Assembly: GCA_902496275.1 (NCBI GenBank)
Contig: CABVAC010000040.1
Span: forward strand, 1-17,235
Length of the DNA stretch: 17,235 bases
DNA from: an uncultured Collinsella sp.
GTDB lineage: Bacteria; Actinomycetota; Coriobacteriia; Coriobacteriales; Coriobacteriaceae
Reading direction: 5' to 3'
Below are positions 1 through 6,974 of this stretch, piece after piece. The notes below the pieces were generated by a model. The model was not told the DNA's origin, did no database searches, and saw only the letters and a list, made by a program, of their open reading frames with translations. The translations under genes were made by a program, and so were the position numbers. Position 1 is the first letter of the stretch. Each line of letters starts with the position of its first letter.

Positions 1-1
1 C

Positions 2-679
2 GTTCCGCCGGCAAAGCAGGAACTCACCCGCGTGATCAAGTATCAGTACCGTCGCTTGGCCGAGGCCGGCGTCACATGCGTCTTTGGCACCGAGCTTTCG
101 GCCGAGGACATTCAGCGTGACTACGCGGGCTACGAGGTTGTCCTTGCTTATGGCGCCAAGCCCATCGCCCCGGCCTTCATGCAGGGCTTTAAGCAGGTTA
201 TGACGGCTGACGACCTGTTGGGCGGCAAAGCTTTCCCGGGCAAGAAGATTGTCATCGTGGGCGGCGGCACCGTCGGTTGCGAGACGGCCGACTACCTGGC
301 CCCGTTGGTCAACGATCTGTCGCCGGCCAATCGCGACGTCATCGTCATCGAGATGACCAAGACGCTCGCCGCCAACGAGGGCGGCGCCGGTCGCGCGGTG
401 CTCATCACGCGCATGCTCTCCAAGGGCGTTCACGTGCTGACCGAGGCCAAGGTGACCGAGATTACCGAGGATGCCATCAGCTACGAAAAGGACGGCGAGA
501 TCCACACCATCGCCGATGCCGATACGCTGGTACTTGCCATGGGCTATCGTCCCAATACCAAGTTGGCCGACGACCTTGCTGCAGCCGGCGTTACCACCCA
601 CGTGTTGGGCGATGCCAACAAGTGCGGCAACATCCGCGACGCCATCGGCGATGGCTACAAGGTTGCTTGCGAGCTCTAG
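2..679 (+). CDS. NADH:flavin oxidoreductase / 2-enoate reductase family protein, C-terminal part (5' end outside window)
   Basis: The frame is open from the first bases and ends in TAG at 677-679, so only about 225 C-terminal residues are present. The visible part begins with VPPAK and runs through a Rossmann NAD(P)-binding segment (KIVIVGGGTVGCETADYL) to a final FAD-domain motif (LAMGYRPN ... VLGDANKCGNIRDAIGDG). This arrangement follows the N-terminal FMN TIM barrel in the 2,4-dienoyl-CoA reductase / BaiCD-like / 2-enoate reductase family; the barrel itself lies upstream and is not seen. Such enzymes reduce activated C=C bonds using NAD(P)H, FAD, an Fe-S cluster and FMN. The substrate cannot be told from this part. 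The gene converges on dhuI, with a strong hairpin between them, so it is probably not part of the uronate operon. Confidence 0.9.
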   Translation, partial: VPPAKQELTRVIKYQYRRLAEAGVTCVFGTELSAEDIQRDYAGYEVVLAYGAKPIAPAFMQGFKQVMTADDLLGGKAFPGKKIVIVGGGTVGCETADYLAPLVNDLSPANRDVIVIEMTKTLAANEGGAGRAVLITRMLSKGVHVLTEAKVTEITEDAISYEKDGEIHTIADADTLVLAMGYRPNTKLADDLAAAGVTTHVLGDANKCGNIRDAIGDGYKVACEL

Positions 680-736
680 TCAACCCCTTGGTGCATGTGA
701 GGCCTATCCCCGCGGCGTCAGTCGGTAGATAGCAAA

Positions 737-774
737 AAGCGGCGGTCGTCCCGTACATGGGACGACCGCCGCTT
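737..774 (-). terminator. Rho-independent terminator between the flavoprotein gene and dhuI
   Basis: A perfect 16-bp inverted repeat (737-752 and 759-774) encloses a 6-base loop. On the minus strand the stem is followed by TTTTTGC, so it is a good terminator for the dhuD-dhuI transcript, whose last stop codon is at 800. On the plus strand the following tract (GCTTGCGTC) is poor in T, so termination of the converging flavoprotein gene would be weaker. Confidence 0.85.
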
Positions 775-799
775 GCGTCAGCTGCAATGAGTCATGCGA

Positions 800-1441
800 T
801 TAGAGGTCCAGAATCTCCTTGACCTTGGCGATGATGGCCTCGTCGGTTGCGTTGGCAAAGAAGTACTCCTGGAAGTGCTCGCCGGCAAGTGCGCCCTTCA
901 CCAGGTCCTGATCGATCTCGCCCAGGACGTCGACGAGCGGGCGCATGGTCACAGCGCGCACGCCGTCGAGGATCTTCTTGTTGCGCTGCTCGGGCTCAAC
1001 GCGCTCGGCGGGGTAGCCGTTTCCCGAACCAAAGCCAAAGAGCTTCTCGAAGGTGTACTCAAGGTTGAGCTCCTGGCCCCAGCCGTTCTTGAGGGCGAAG
1101 GGCATGGCGACGGCGTTGCCATCGTTGACCTGGGCAAAGGTGTAGGCGTCGAGCGGGTCGGCAACGTGGCCGCACAGCACGCCGGGGAAGGAGTTACAGG
1201 CGAGCATGGCGCCCTCGCCGGTGCCGCAGCCGGTCACGACGTAGTCGGCAGCACCGGAGTTCAGCAGCACGGCGGCAAGGATGCCGTTCTGCACGTAGGT
1301 GAGGGGCTTGGAGTCGGCGTCGGCATACATACCATAGTTAAAGACGGTGTGCCCCATGGGCTCGACAACCTTCTTAAGGGCAGCCTCGATCATGGGGTTC
1401 TTGGAGTTCTGAGAGTTCTCATTGATCAGAGCGATTTTCAT
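800..1441 (-). CDS. dhuI: RpiB/LacAB-family 4-deoxy-5-ketouronate isomerase (DhuI-like)
   Basis: The protein has 213 residues and starts at ATG 1441, behind AGAAAGGTAATTCGCA. It belongs to the RpiB/LacA/LacB fold: an N-terminal Rossmann-like sheet (MKIALINENSQNSKN) and the family's CGTG loop (TGCGTGEGAMLACN, about residues 70-83, with Cys72 at the catalytic cysteine position). It is longer than ordinary ribose-5-phosphate isomerase B (about 150 residues). The longer type with this N-terminus is known from streptococcal glycosaminoglycan clusters, where DhuI isomerises 4-deoxy-L-threo-5-hexosulose-uronate to 3-deoxy-D-glycero-2,5-hexodiulosonate. It lies 140 bases after a DhuD/KduD-type reductase on the same strand, the enzyme that uses this product, and that supports the assignment. 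The family is secure. The exact substrate is inferred from context; ribose- or galactose-6-phosphate isomerase is the alternative. Confidence 0.85.
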   Translation of the reverse strand: MKIALINENSQNSKNPMIEAALKKVVEPMGHTVFNYGMYADADSKPLTYVQNGILAAVLLNSGAADYVVTGCGTGEGAMLACNSFPGVLCGHVADPLDAYTFAQVNDGNAVAMPFALKNGWGQELNLEYTFEKLFGFGSGNGYPAERVEPEQRNKKILDGVRAVTMRPLVDVLGEIDQDLVKGALAGEHFQEYFFANATDEAIIAKVKEILDL

Positions 1442-1464
1442 TGCGAATTACCTTTCTATTTCTA

Positions 1465-1531
1465 ACTTGCGGTGAAATACGGACTGTTTTGCCTGATAGA
1501 AGCCAAAACCAATCCTTATCTCACCGCAACT
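1465..1531. repeat. Degenerate copy 1 of a TTGCGGTGAAATA inverted-repeat element
   Basis: The left arm (TTGCGGTGAAATACGGACTG, from 1467) and the right arm (ending ATCTCACCGCAACT, to 1531) pair imperfectly around a short loop. It resembles two better preserved copies at 11253-11327 and 12094-12178. This copy sits between dhuD and dhuI inside the presumed operon and fills about half of the 140-base gap. Confidence 0.7.
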
Positions 1532-1581
1532 CAAATGAAAAACGAGTGGATGAAACCTGATATGGGCAGTTGCGGCGACGC

Positions 1582-2391
1582 TTATTGAGGCTGCTTTCCA
1601 ATGTATGCGAGGATTCCGCCGTCGACGTAGAGGATGTGGCCGTTGACGAAGTTCGATGCATCGGAAGCCAAGAACACGGCGGGGCCCTTCAGGTCCTCGG
1701 GCGTGCCCCAACGGGCTGCTGGCGTCTTGGCAATGATGAACTGGTCAAACGGGTGACGGCTGCCATCGGGCTGCTTCTCGCGCAGCGGTGCGGTCTGCGG
1801 CGTGGCGATGTAGCCGGGCCCAATGCCGTTGCACTGGATATTGGCCTCGCCAAATTCCGAGCAGATGTTCTTGGTGAGCATCTTGAGTCCGCCCTTAGCG
1901 GCGGCATAGCCGGCGATGGTCTCGCGACCCAGCTCGCTCATCATCGAGCAGATGTTGATGATCTTGCCGTGGCCCTTGGCGATCATGCCAGGCAGGCAGG
2001 CCTTTGACACGATAAACGGTGCGTTGAGGTCGATATCGACGACGCGGCGGAAGTCCTCGGCGCTCATGTCGAGCATCGGGGTGCGCTGGATGACGCCAGC
2101 GTTGTTGACCAGGATGTCGGGCGTGGTGCCAAAGTCGGTCTCGATCTTGGCGATGAGCTCGGCGACGACGGCCTCGTCGGTGACGTCTGCCACGTAACCA
2201 TGAGCCTCAAAGCCCAGCTCGCGGTAGTGCTTCTCGGCCTCGGCTACCTTGTCGGCGTGACGTGCGTTAAAGGCGATCTTGGCGCCGGCCTCTCCGAGCG
2301 CCTCGGCGATGGCCATGCCAATGCCATAGGTGGCGCCGGTTACGAGCGCGACCTTGCCATCCAGGCGGAAGCTGTCCATAAGATCAGACAT
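1582..2391 (-). CDS. dhuD: Short-chain dehydrogenase making 2-keto-3-deoxygluconate (DhuD/KduD-like)
   Basis: The protein has 269 residues. The start at 2391 is chosen because GAAAGGATCGCT lies just before it; an upstream ATG at 2418 would only add MNVSFERIA. It is a classical SDR: cofactor motif TGATYGIG (residues 18-25), NNAG (96-99), and a Ser149-Tyr162-Lys166 triad in ICSMMSELGRETIAGYAAAK. Its closest recognisable relatives are 2-dehydro-3-deoxy-D-gluconate 5-dehydrogenase (KduD/DhuD) and gluconate 5-dehydrogenase (IdnO). Next to an RpiB-type isomerase, the likely reaction is NAD(P)H-dependent reduction of 3-deoxy-D-glycero-2,5-hexodiulosonate to KDG, the substrate of KdgK at 13378-14412. 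It is the first gene of the dhuD-dhuI unit, with its promoter region at 2392-2551. Gluconate 5-dehydrogenase activity is the main alternative. Confidence 0.85.
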   Translation of the reverse strand: MSDLMDSFRLDGKVALVTGATYGIGMAIAEALGEAGAKIAFNARHADKVAEAEKHYRELGFEAHGYVADVTDEAVVAELIAKIETDFGTTPDILVNNAGVIQRTPMLDMSAEDFRRVVDIDLNAPFIVSKACLPGMIAKGHGKIINICSMMSELGRETIAGYAAAKGGLKMLTKNICSEFGEANIQCNGIGPGYIATPQTAPLREKQPDGSRHPFDQFIIAKTPAARWGTPEDLKGPAVFLASDASNFVNGHILYVDGGILAYIGKQPQ

Positions 2392-2448
2392 AGCGATCCT
2401 TTCAAAAGAAACGTTCATCTATATAAGCCTTGCTTTTCATACAAGGTC

Positions 2449-2454
2449 AGTATA
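2449..2454 (-). promoter_or_regulatory. Possible -10 box of the dhuD promoter
   Basis: TATACT on the minus strand lies about 58 bases before the dhuD start. The -35 region is poor (CTGATT at 2475-2480, about 20 bp away), which would fit a regulated promoter. A small hairpin (CCTTG/CAAGG) and a partial AACGTT site (GATGAACGTTTC, around 2404-2415) lie in the leader. Confidence 0.4.
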
Positions 2455-2496
2455 GGAGAAGAGGAGGATTTAAAAATCAGATTCTCCTAAAATCAG

Positions 2497-2508
2497 GTGA
2501 ACGTTCAC
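2497..2508 (-). promoter_or_regulatory. GTGAACGTTCAC operator upstream of dhuD
   Basis: A perfect 12-bp palindrome. Read towards dhuD it extends to AAAAGTGAACGTTCACCTGA, matching the site at 9129-9140 (in the direction of the HIT gene) over about 20 bases with one change. The CG centre and palindromic form are typical of LacI-family operators. Its regulator may be outside the window, because the LacI gene here is linked to a different motif. Confidence 0.65.
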
Positions 2509-2551
2509 TTTTAAAAGGTAAACGGTAATCTCGCCCTTGCCGTGCGGACGT

Positions 2552-3244
2552 TTATTCGCTCTGTTCCTGCGTGCCCTCTGCGATCATGTTGCGGTTGTAC
2601 ACCAGATGCAAATACATCGCATCGTGCGCTGCGGTGGGATTGCGCGCGGCGATGGCGTCGGCCACGCCACGGTGGGTGCGGATGGTCTCCTCAACCAGCT
2701 TTTTGCCGGTCACGTCAATAAACAGGGGGACAGACGCCTTGAGCACGCCCATTAGGCGGGGAACGACGAGGTTTCCGGAGCTCTCGGCAATGGCATTGTG
2801 GAACGCGGTGTCGGCGGCGGAGTAATCCTCACCGGCCTCGGCCAGGCGCTCGGATTCGTCGCAGAGCTCTTTGATACAGACGACCTGGTCATTGGTTGCG
2901 TGCTCGGCTGCCATGCGTGCAATCTGCGGCTCGATCATAAAGCGCACCTCGAGTAGGTCGCGCGCCAGACGCTGCTTGTCGTCGATAAAGGTAAAGCCCA
3001 GCGGGTCGTCGGCAACGCCGGGGTTTGATGCCACATAGGTGCCCGAGCCCTGCTTAATGCGCACGATGTTGCGCGACTGCAGCAGCTTCATGGCTTCGCG
3101 TACGGTGCTCCTGCCAGCACCCAGGCGCTCGACGAGTACAGCCTCCTTGGGCAGGCGGTCGCCTTGCTCAAGATGCTCATCCAGGATCAGTTGAATGATT
3201 TTATCTGCTATCTGCTCGGGGAGTCCCGAATCGGCTCGTGCCAC
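2552..3244 (-). CDS. GntR-family (FadR/FCD subfamily) transcriptional regulator
   Basis: The protein has 230 residues and starts at GTG 3244, preceded by GAGGTGAAGC. The N-terminal winged helix covers about residues 8-72 (RLPKEAVLVERLGAGRSTVR, then GSGTYVAS). The C-terminal all-helical FCD domain carries the usual metal/ligand residues, about Asp145, His149, His191 and His213. FCD regulators of this type bind sugar acids such as gluconate, glucuronate or KDG and usually repress neighbouring uptake and catabolic genes. It lies between the dhuD promoter region and the divergent gntP, so it is well placed to control both. CATC-A-GATG-like sites in the 3245-3477 gap are its probable targets. The effector cannot be read from the sequence. 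Confidence 0.93.
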   Translation of the reverse strand: MARADSGLPEQIADKIIQLILDEHLEQGDRLPKEAVLVERLGAGRSTVREAMKLLQSRNIVRIKQGSGTYVASNPGVADDPLGFTFIDDKQRLARDLLEVRFMIEPQIARMAAEHATNDQVVCIKELCDESERLAEAGEDYSAADTAFHNAIAESSGNLVVPRLMGVLKASVPLFIDVTGKKLVEETIRTHRGVADAIAARNPTAAHDAMYLHLVYNRNMIAEGTQEQSE

Positions 3245-3370
3245 GCTTCACCTCATATCAAAAGAATTCATCAGAGCTATTCTAGCTCATTTACAGAAGC
3301 CGCGGTGGTTCGCTCCGACAATGGAGAGCTGTAAGTAGCCGTTTACCGTCAAAAACAGATCGTTCAGGAA

Positions 3371-3385
3371 ATACATCAGATGTAT
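3371..3385. promoter_or_regulatory. ATACATCAGATGTAT palindrome, probable GntR/FCD operator
   Basis: A perfect 7+1+7 palindrome in the divergent region between the GntR gene and gntP. Its core CATC-A-GATG resembles the TCATC-N-GATGA sites known for LutR-type FCD regulators. The half-site CATCAGA recurs at 3269-3275, 3410-3416 and, inverted, at 3458-3464. Confidence 0.6.
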
Positions 3386-3409
3386 TTTGAAAAAAGTTTC
3401 CCTTTTAAA

Positions 3410-3464
3410 CATCAGACCTATTGAAAATACGCTATAGTCTAAGGCGAATTCAAAAGGTCTGATG
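3410..3464. promoter_or_regulatory. Inverted repeat bracketing the gntP promoter
   Basis: CATCAGACCT (3410-3419) and AGGTCTGATG (3455-3464) are exact reverse complements 35 bases apart. A -10-like TATAGT lies between them at 3433-3438, and the gntP Shine-Dalgarno GGAGGAAAG follows. The outer halves carry the same CATCAGA core as the 3371-3385 palindrome, so repressor binding at both could loop or occlude the promoter. The layout is seen directly; the role is inferred. Confidence 0.5.
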
Positions 3465-3477
3465 AATTGGAGGAAAG

Positions 3478-4839
3478 ATGTCAGACCCAACGTTTATGGC
3501 CGACCCCACCAGGCTGGTCATCGCCGCTATCGTGGGCATCGCGCTGCTGCTTGCGCTCATCATTAAGTTCAAGCTGCATCCTGTGCTTTCGATGATGGTC
3601 TCGGCGCTCGCGATCGGCATCGGCGCCGGTATGCCGCTCGACCTGGTGGCGGACACTGTCACCAAGGGCGTGGGAACCACGCTGCAAAACATCGCCCTGC
3701 TCATTGGCCTCGGCTCGATGTTTGGCCAGATTCTTGAGGAGAGCGGCGGCGCCAAGAAGATCGCCCAGACCTTCATCGATACCTTTGGGCAGGGTCATTC
3801 CAGCTGGGCACTGGGTATTACCGGTCTGGTCATCGGCACTACGGTGTTCTTTGAGGCCGGCGTGGTCGTTTTGATCCCGCTCGCCTTTAGCGTGGCGTCG
3901 CAGACCAAGAAGTCGACGCTCTACTACGGCATCGCGCTGCTCGCAGGACTTGCCGCTGGCTATGCGTTTGTGCCGCCATCGGCCGGTTCGGTTCTGGTCG
4001 CCGGCACGCTCGGTGTCGACCTGGGCACCATGATTCTCGTTGGTATCCCTACCGCCTTCATCGCCATGGCGATCGCCGGTGTCATCTGGGGTCGCAACGT
4101 GGGCGGTCGCATCTTTACCGATGTTCCGGAGCACTTTACCTCTGCCGAGGGCGCGAGCGACGAAAAGGAGCTTCCCTCCTTTGGCATGGTGCTTGCCATC
4201 GTGCTCACGCCGCTTTGTTTGATTTTGCTGGGCACGCTGTCCTCTTATATCCCCATGCCCGCCGAGCTCGCTTCGATTCTCGCCTTCCTGGGCAAGCCGT
4301 TCGTCGCCTTGACGCTTGCCACGCTCGTTGCGATGTATCTGCTGGGCGCGCGCCGCGGCTACTCCGGCGCCGAGCTCAAGGCCTTGCTCGACCGCTCTCT
4401 TAAGCCCGTCGGCATGATCTTGCTGGTTATCGCTTGCGGCGGCGTCATTCGCTGGATGCTGCAGGACTGCGGCTTGGGTCAGGTTATCGGCCCTATGCTC
4501 GAGGCCTCACCGCTGCCTTTGGTGGTCGTTGCCTTTTTGATTGCCGTCATGGTGCGTGCCTCTGTCGGCAGCTCCATCGTCGCTATGACCATGGCGTCGG
4601 GCATTATGGCCGCCATGCCCGCGGTTGCCGGAGCCTCAGTGCTCATGCGCGCCGCTATCTGTCTTGCTATCTGCGGCGGTGCCACGGCCCTCTCGCACGT
4701 CAACGATGCCGGTTTTTGGATGTGCTCCTCGTTCCTGGAGATTGACGAGAAGACAACCCTCAAGTACTGGACCGTTATGGAGACGCTCATCGGCCTTTCG
4801 GGTCTTGCCTGCGCCCTGGTGATTTCGTTCTTCGCCTAG
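3478..4839 (+). CDS. GntP-family sugar-acid permease (divergent signature)
   Basis: The protein has 453 residues and starts at ATG 3478 with GGAGGAAAG just upstream. It is hydrophobic throughout, with about 12 or more membrane segments, and shows the GntP N-terminus (ALIIKFKLHPVLSMMVSALA) and later FFEAGVVVLIPL and SSIVAMTMASG. GntP permeases import gluconate and related hexonates by proton symport. At the usual PPxPGP signature this protein has PPSAGS (about residues 166-171), unlike the other GntP in the window, so it may carry a different substrate. It is followed after 108 bases by a sugar-acid dehydratase on the same strand, suggesting import of an aldonate that is then dehydrated. It is divergent from a GntR regulator, which probably controls it. 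Confidence 0.93.
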   Translation: MSDPTFMADPTRLVIAAIVGIALLLALIIKFKLHPVLSMMVSALAIGIGAGMPLDLVADTVTKGVGTTLQNIALLIGLGSMFGQILEESGGAKKIAQTFIDTFGQGHSSWALGITGLVIGTTVFFEAGVVVLIPLAFSVASQTKKSTLYYGIALLAGLAAGYAFVPPSAGSVLVAGTLGVDLGTMILVGIPTAFIAMAIAGVIWGRNVGGRIFTDVPEHFTSAEGASDEKELPSFGMVLAIVLTPLCLILLGTLSSYIPMPAELASILAFLGKPFVALTLATLVAMYLLGARRGYSGAELKALLDRSLKPVGMILLVIACGGVIRWMLQDCGLGQVIGPMLEASPLPLVVVAFLIAVMVRASVGSSIVAMTMASGIMAAMPAVAGASVLMRAAICLAICGGATALSHVNDAGFWMCSSFLEIDEKTTLKYWTVMETLIGLSGLACALVISFFA

Positions 4840-4903
4840 TTCGCGTAGCTAAGCATCTTCCGCCGAGTGCATCGCTCGGTACCCATTTACACCTGATTCA
4901 TTA

Positions 4904-4916
4904 ACCAACGATTGGT
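4904..4916. promoter_or_regulatory. ACCAACGATTGGT palindrome before the dehydratase gene
   Basis: A 5+3+5 palindrome in the 108-base gap between gntP and the dehydratase, 31 bases before the dehydratase start. It may be an operator for an internal promoter. It does not match the other operator families in the window. A single copy makes this weak. Confidence 0.3.
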
Positions 4917-4947
4917 ACAACCGTTCAAATCAAAAGAGGAGAGCATC

Positions 4948-6726
4948 ATGGACGAGAAGACCAAGGTACAGATTCAGCAGGAGGCAGCCGACCTGGTTGC
5001 CAAGCTGCAGCCGCGTTCCGGCAAGTTTCGCACCATCAGCCCCGAGATGGACCCGCTGCGCCTGGGCTCTGGCTGGTCCATCGAGGACCTGGACAAGCCG
5101 CAGGTCATTATCGAGTCGACGTTTGGCGACTCGCACCCGGGTTCTGCCGGCCTGTTTGAGCTCGTCGAGGAGGTCCGTGCCGGCGTTGCCGAGGCTGGCG
5201 GTCACGGCGCCCGTTACTTCTGCACCGACATTTGCGACGGTGAGGCCCAGGGCCACGACGGCATCAACTACTCGCTGCCCAGCCGCGACATGATCGCCAA
5301 CATGATCGAGATCCATGCCAAGGCCACCCCGTTCGACGCCGGCGTCTTTGTCGCCAGCTGCGATAAGGGCCTGCCTGCGAACCTCATGGCCATGGGCCGC
5401 ATCAACATCCCCTCCATCGTCGTTACCGGCGGTGTCATGGATGCCGGTCCCGATCTGTTGACCTTGGAGCAGCTCGGCGCGATTTCTGCCCGCTACGAGC
5501 GCGGCGAGATCTCCCGCGAGGAGCTTGAGTTTGCCAAGCACAACGCATGCCCCAGCTGCGGCGCCTGCTCGTTTATGGGCACCGCGTCGACCATGCAGGT
5601 TACCGCCGAGGCCCTGGGCCTTATGCTCCCCGGCACGGCCCTGTTGCCCGCAACCAGCTCCGATCTGCGTGAGTTTGCGCGCGAGGCCGGCCGTCAGTCC
5701 GTGTGGCTCTCCGAGCACAACCTGTGTCCGCGCGACATCGTGACCAAGGAGTCCTTCGAGAACCTCATCATGGTCCACGGCGCCATTTCCGGTTCCACCA
5801 ACTCGCTGCTGCACATCCCCGCGATCGCCCGCGAGTTTGGCATCGAGATGTCCGCCGACGATTTCGATCGCCTGCACCGTGGCGCCCACTACTTGCTCAA
5901 CGTTCGCCCCGCAGGCGAGTGGCCGGCGCAGTTCTTCTACTATGCGGGCGGCGTGCCGCGCATCATGGAGGAGATCAAGTCGATGCTCCACCTCGACGTT
6001 ATGACCGTCACCGGCAAGACTCTCGGCGAGAACCTCGAGGATCTCAAGAACAACGGCTACTACGAGAAGTGCGGTCGTTACCTTGAGAAATGGAATCTCA
6101 AGCGCGAGGACATCATCCGTCCGTTTGACCAGGCCTTCGGCACCGACGGTTCCATCGCCATCCTCCACGGCAACCTTGCTCCCGAGGGCGCGGTCGTCAA
6201 GCACACCGTCGTTCCGCGCGAGATGTTCCAGGCTATGCTCAAGGCCCGTCCGTTCGACTGCGAGGAGGACGCCATTCACGCCGTCCTGACGCACGAGGTC
6301 AAGCCCGGCGATGCCGTTATCATTCGCTATGAGGGACCCAAGGGTTCCGGTATGCCCGAGATGTTCTACACCACCGAGGCTATCGCCAGCGATCCCGAGC
6401 TGGGTGCGAGCATTGCCCTGATCACCGATGGCCGCTTCTCCGGCGCCTCCAAGGGCCCGGCTATCGGTCACGTTTCGCCCGAGGCTGCCGTGGGCGGCCC
6501 GATTGCCCTGATCGAGGAAGGTGATCTGATCCAGATCAACATCCCCGAGCGCTCGCTGTCCATCGTGGGCATCGCCGGCAAGGAGATGGAGCCGGCTGAG
6601 GTCGACGCCGTCCTGGCCGAGCGCCGAGCCGCTTGGAAGCCCAAGGCGAATCGCTATACCTCCGGCACGCTCAAGTTCTTTACCGAGCATGCAGTTTCCG
6701 CCATTCAGGGTGGCTATATGGAGTAG
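4948..6726 (+). CDS. IlvD/Edd-family sugar-acid dehydratase (possible gluconate dehydratase)
   Basis: The protein has 592 residues. The start at 4948 follows AGAGGAGAGCATC; an upstream in-frame start at 4912 has no ribosome site. Family motifs are clear: FCTDICDGEAQGHDGINYSLPSR region (91-113), SCDKGLPANLMA (137-148, Cys138) and CPSCGAC (201-207) followed by FMGTASTMQ, then near the C-terminus ALITDGRFSGASKGPAIGHVSPEA. Members use an Fe-S cluster and Mg to dehydrate dihydroxy acids. The extra cysteine found near residue 60 in [2Fe-2S] pentonate dehydratases is missing (GDSHPGSAGL). Beside a GntP permease and with KDG kinase and KDPG aldolase nearby, dehydration of a hexonate such as D-gluconate to KDG is more likely than the branched-chain amino-acid step (IlvD). 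No valine/isoleucine genes are near. Confidence 0.9.
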   Translation: MDEKTKVQIQQEAADLVAKLQPRSGKFRTISPEMDPLRLGSGWSIEDLDKPQVIIESTFGDSHPGSAGLFELVEEVRAGVAEAGGHGARYFCTDICDGEAQGHDGINYSLPSRDMIANMIEIHAKATPFDAGVFVASCDKGLPANLMAMGRINIPSIVVTGGVMDAGPDLLTLEQLGAISARYERGEISREELEFAKHNACPSCGACSFMGTASTMQVTAEALGLMLPGTALLPATSSDLREFAREAGRQSVWLSEHNLCPRDIVTKESFENLIMVHGAISGSTNSLLHIPAIAREFGIEMSADDFDRLHRGAHYLLNVRPAGEWPAQFFYYAGGVPRIMEEIKSMLHLDVMTVTGKTLGENLEDLKNNGYYEKCGRYLEKWNLKREDIIRPFDQAFGTDGSIAILHGNLAPEGAVVKHTVVPREMFQAMLKARPFDCEEDAIHAVLTHEVKPGDAVIIRYEGPKGSGMPEMFYTTEAIASDPELGASIALITDGRFSGASKGPAIGHVSPEAAVGGPIALIEEGDLIQINIPERSLSIVGIAGKEMEPAEVDAVLAERRAAWKPKANRYTSGTLKFFTEHAVSAIQGGYME

Positions 6727-6774
6727 CGCCCGGGCGCATCAAATTTCCCCTCTCATAGATGTGCGGCACAAAGA

Positions 6775-6806
6775 GCCCCGAGTTCATACGAGCTCGGGGC
6801 CTTTTT
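6775..6806 (+). terminator. Rho-independent terminator after the dehydratase
   Basis: GCCCCGAG (6775-6782) pairs with CTCGGGGC (6793-6800) and is followed by CTTTTTC. It lies 49 bases after the dehydratase stop and closes the gntP-dehydratase unit. Confidence 0.9.
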
Positions 6807-6832
6807 CGTCTAGATTGGGGACGCATAGCCGG

Positions 6833-6953
6833 ACGAAAATAATTTGCGTCTGGTAATAAGCGTACGAAAGCGCAATTTACGTCTTAATTCCGTACGCAAA
6901 TCAAGACGAAAATCGTTTACGTCTGCTTTAATCCGTACGAAAACGGTTTTCGT
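6833..6953. repeat. Array of four ACGAAAA...TTTNCGT near-palindromes
   Basis: Four related near-palindromes occur at 6833-6849, 6864-6882, 6906-6922 and 6937-6953; the last, ACGAAAACGGTTTTCGT, is perfect around a central G. The centres are about 32, 41 and 31 bases apart, close to 3, 4 and 3 helical turns. A further half-site (ACGCAAA) lies at 6894-6900. The stretch is much richer in A+T than its surroundings and lies between the dehydratase terminator and the 3' end of the ATPase gene. No gene is seen in it. Confidence 0.75.
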
Positions 6954-6974
6954 CTTGCAGGGCAGTTGCCGTTT

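Noticed and set aside
2497..2508. CcpA-type cre site
   Set aside because: cre sites have a longer TGNAANCGNTNNCA core; this palindrome is 4 bases shorter in its arms and better fits a separate LacI-family operator.
3287..3490. Small minus-strand open frame across the gntR-gntP gap
   Set aside because: It covers the promoter and operator region, has no ribosome site and no recognisable motif.
4930..6690. Open frame of 586 codons antisense to the dehydratase
   Set aside because: A shadow of a GC-rich gene; no family motifs, no ribosome site, and the opposite strand has a clear enzyme with conserved motifs.
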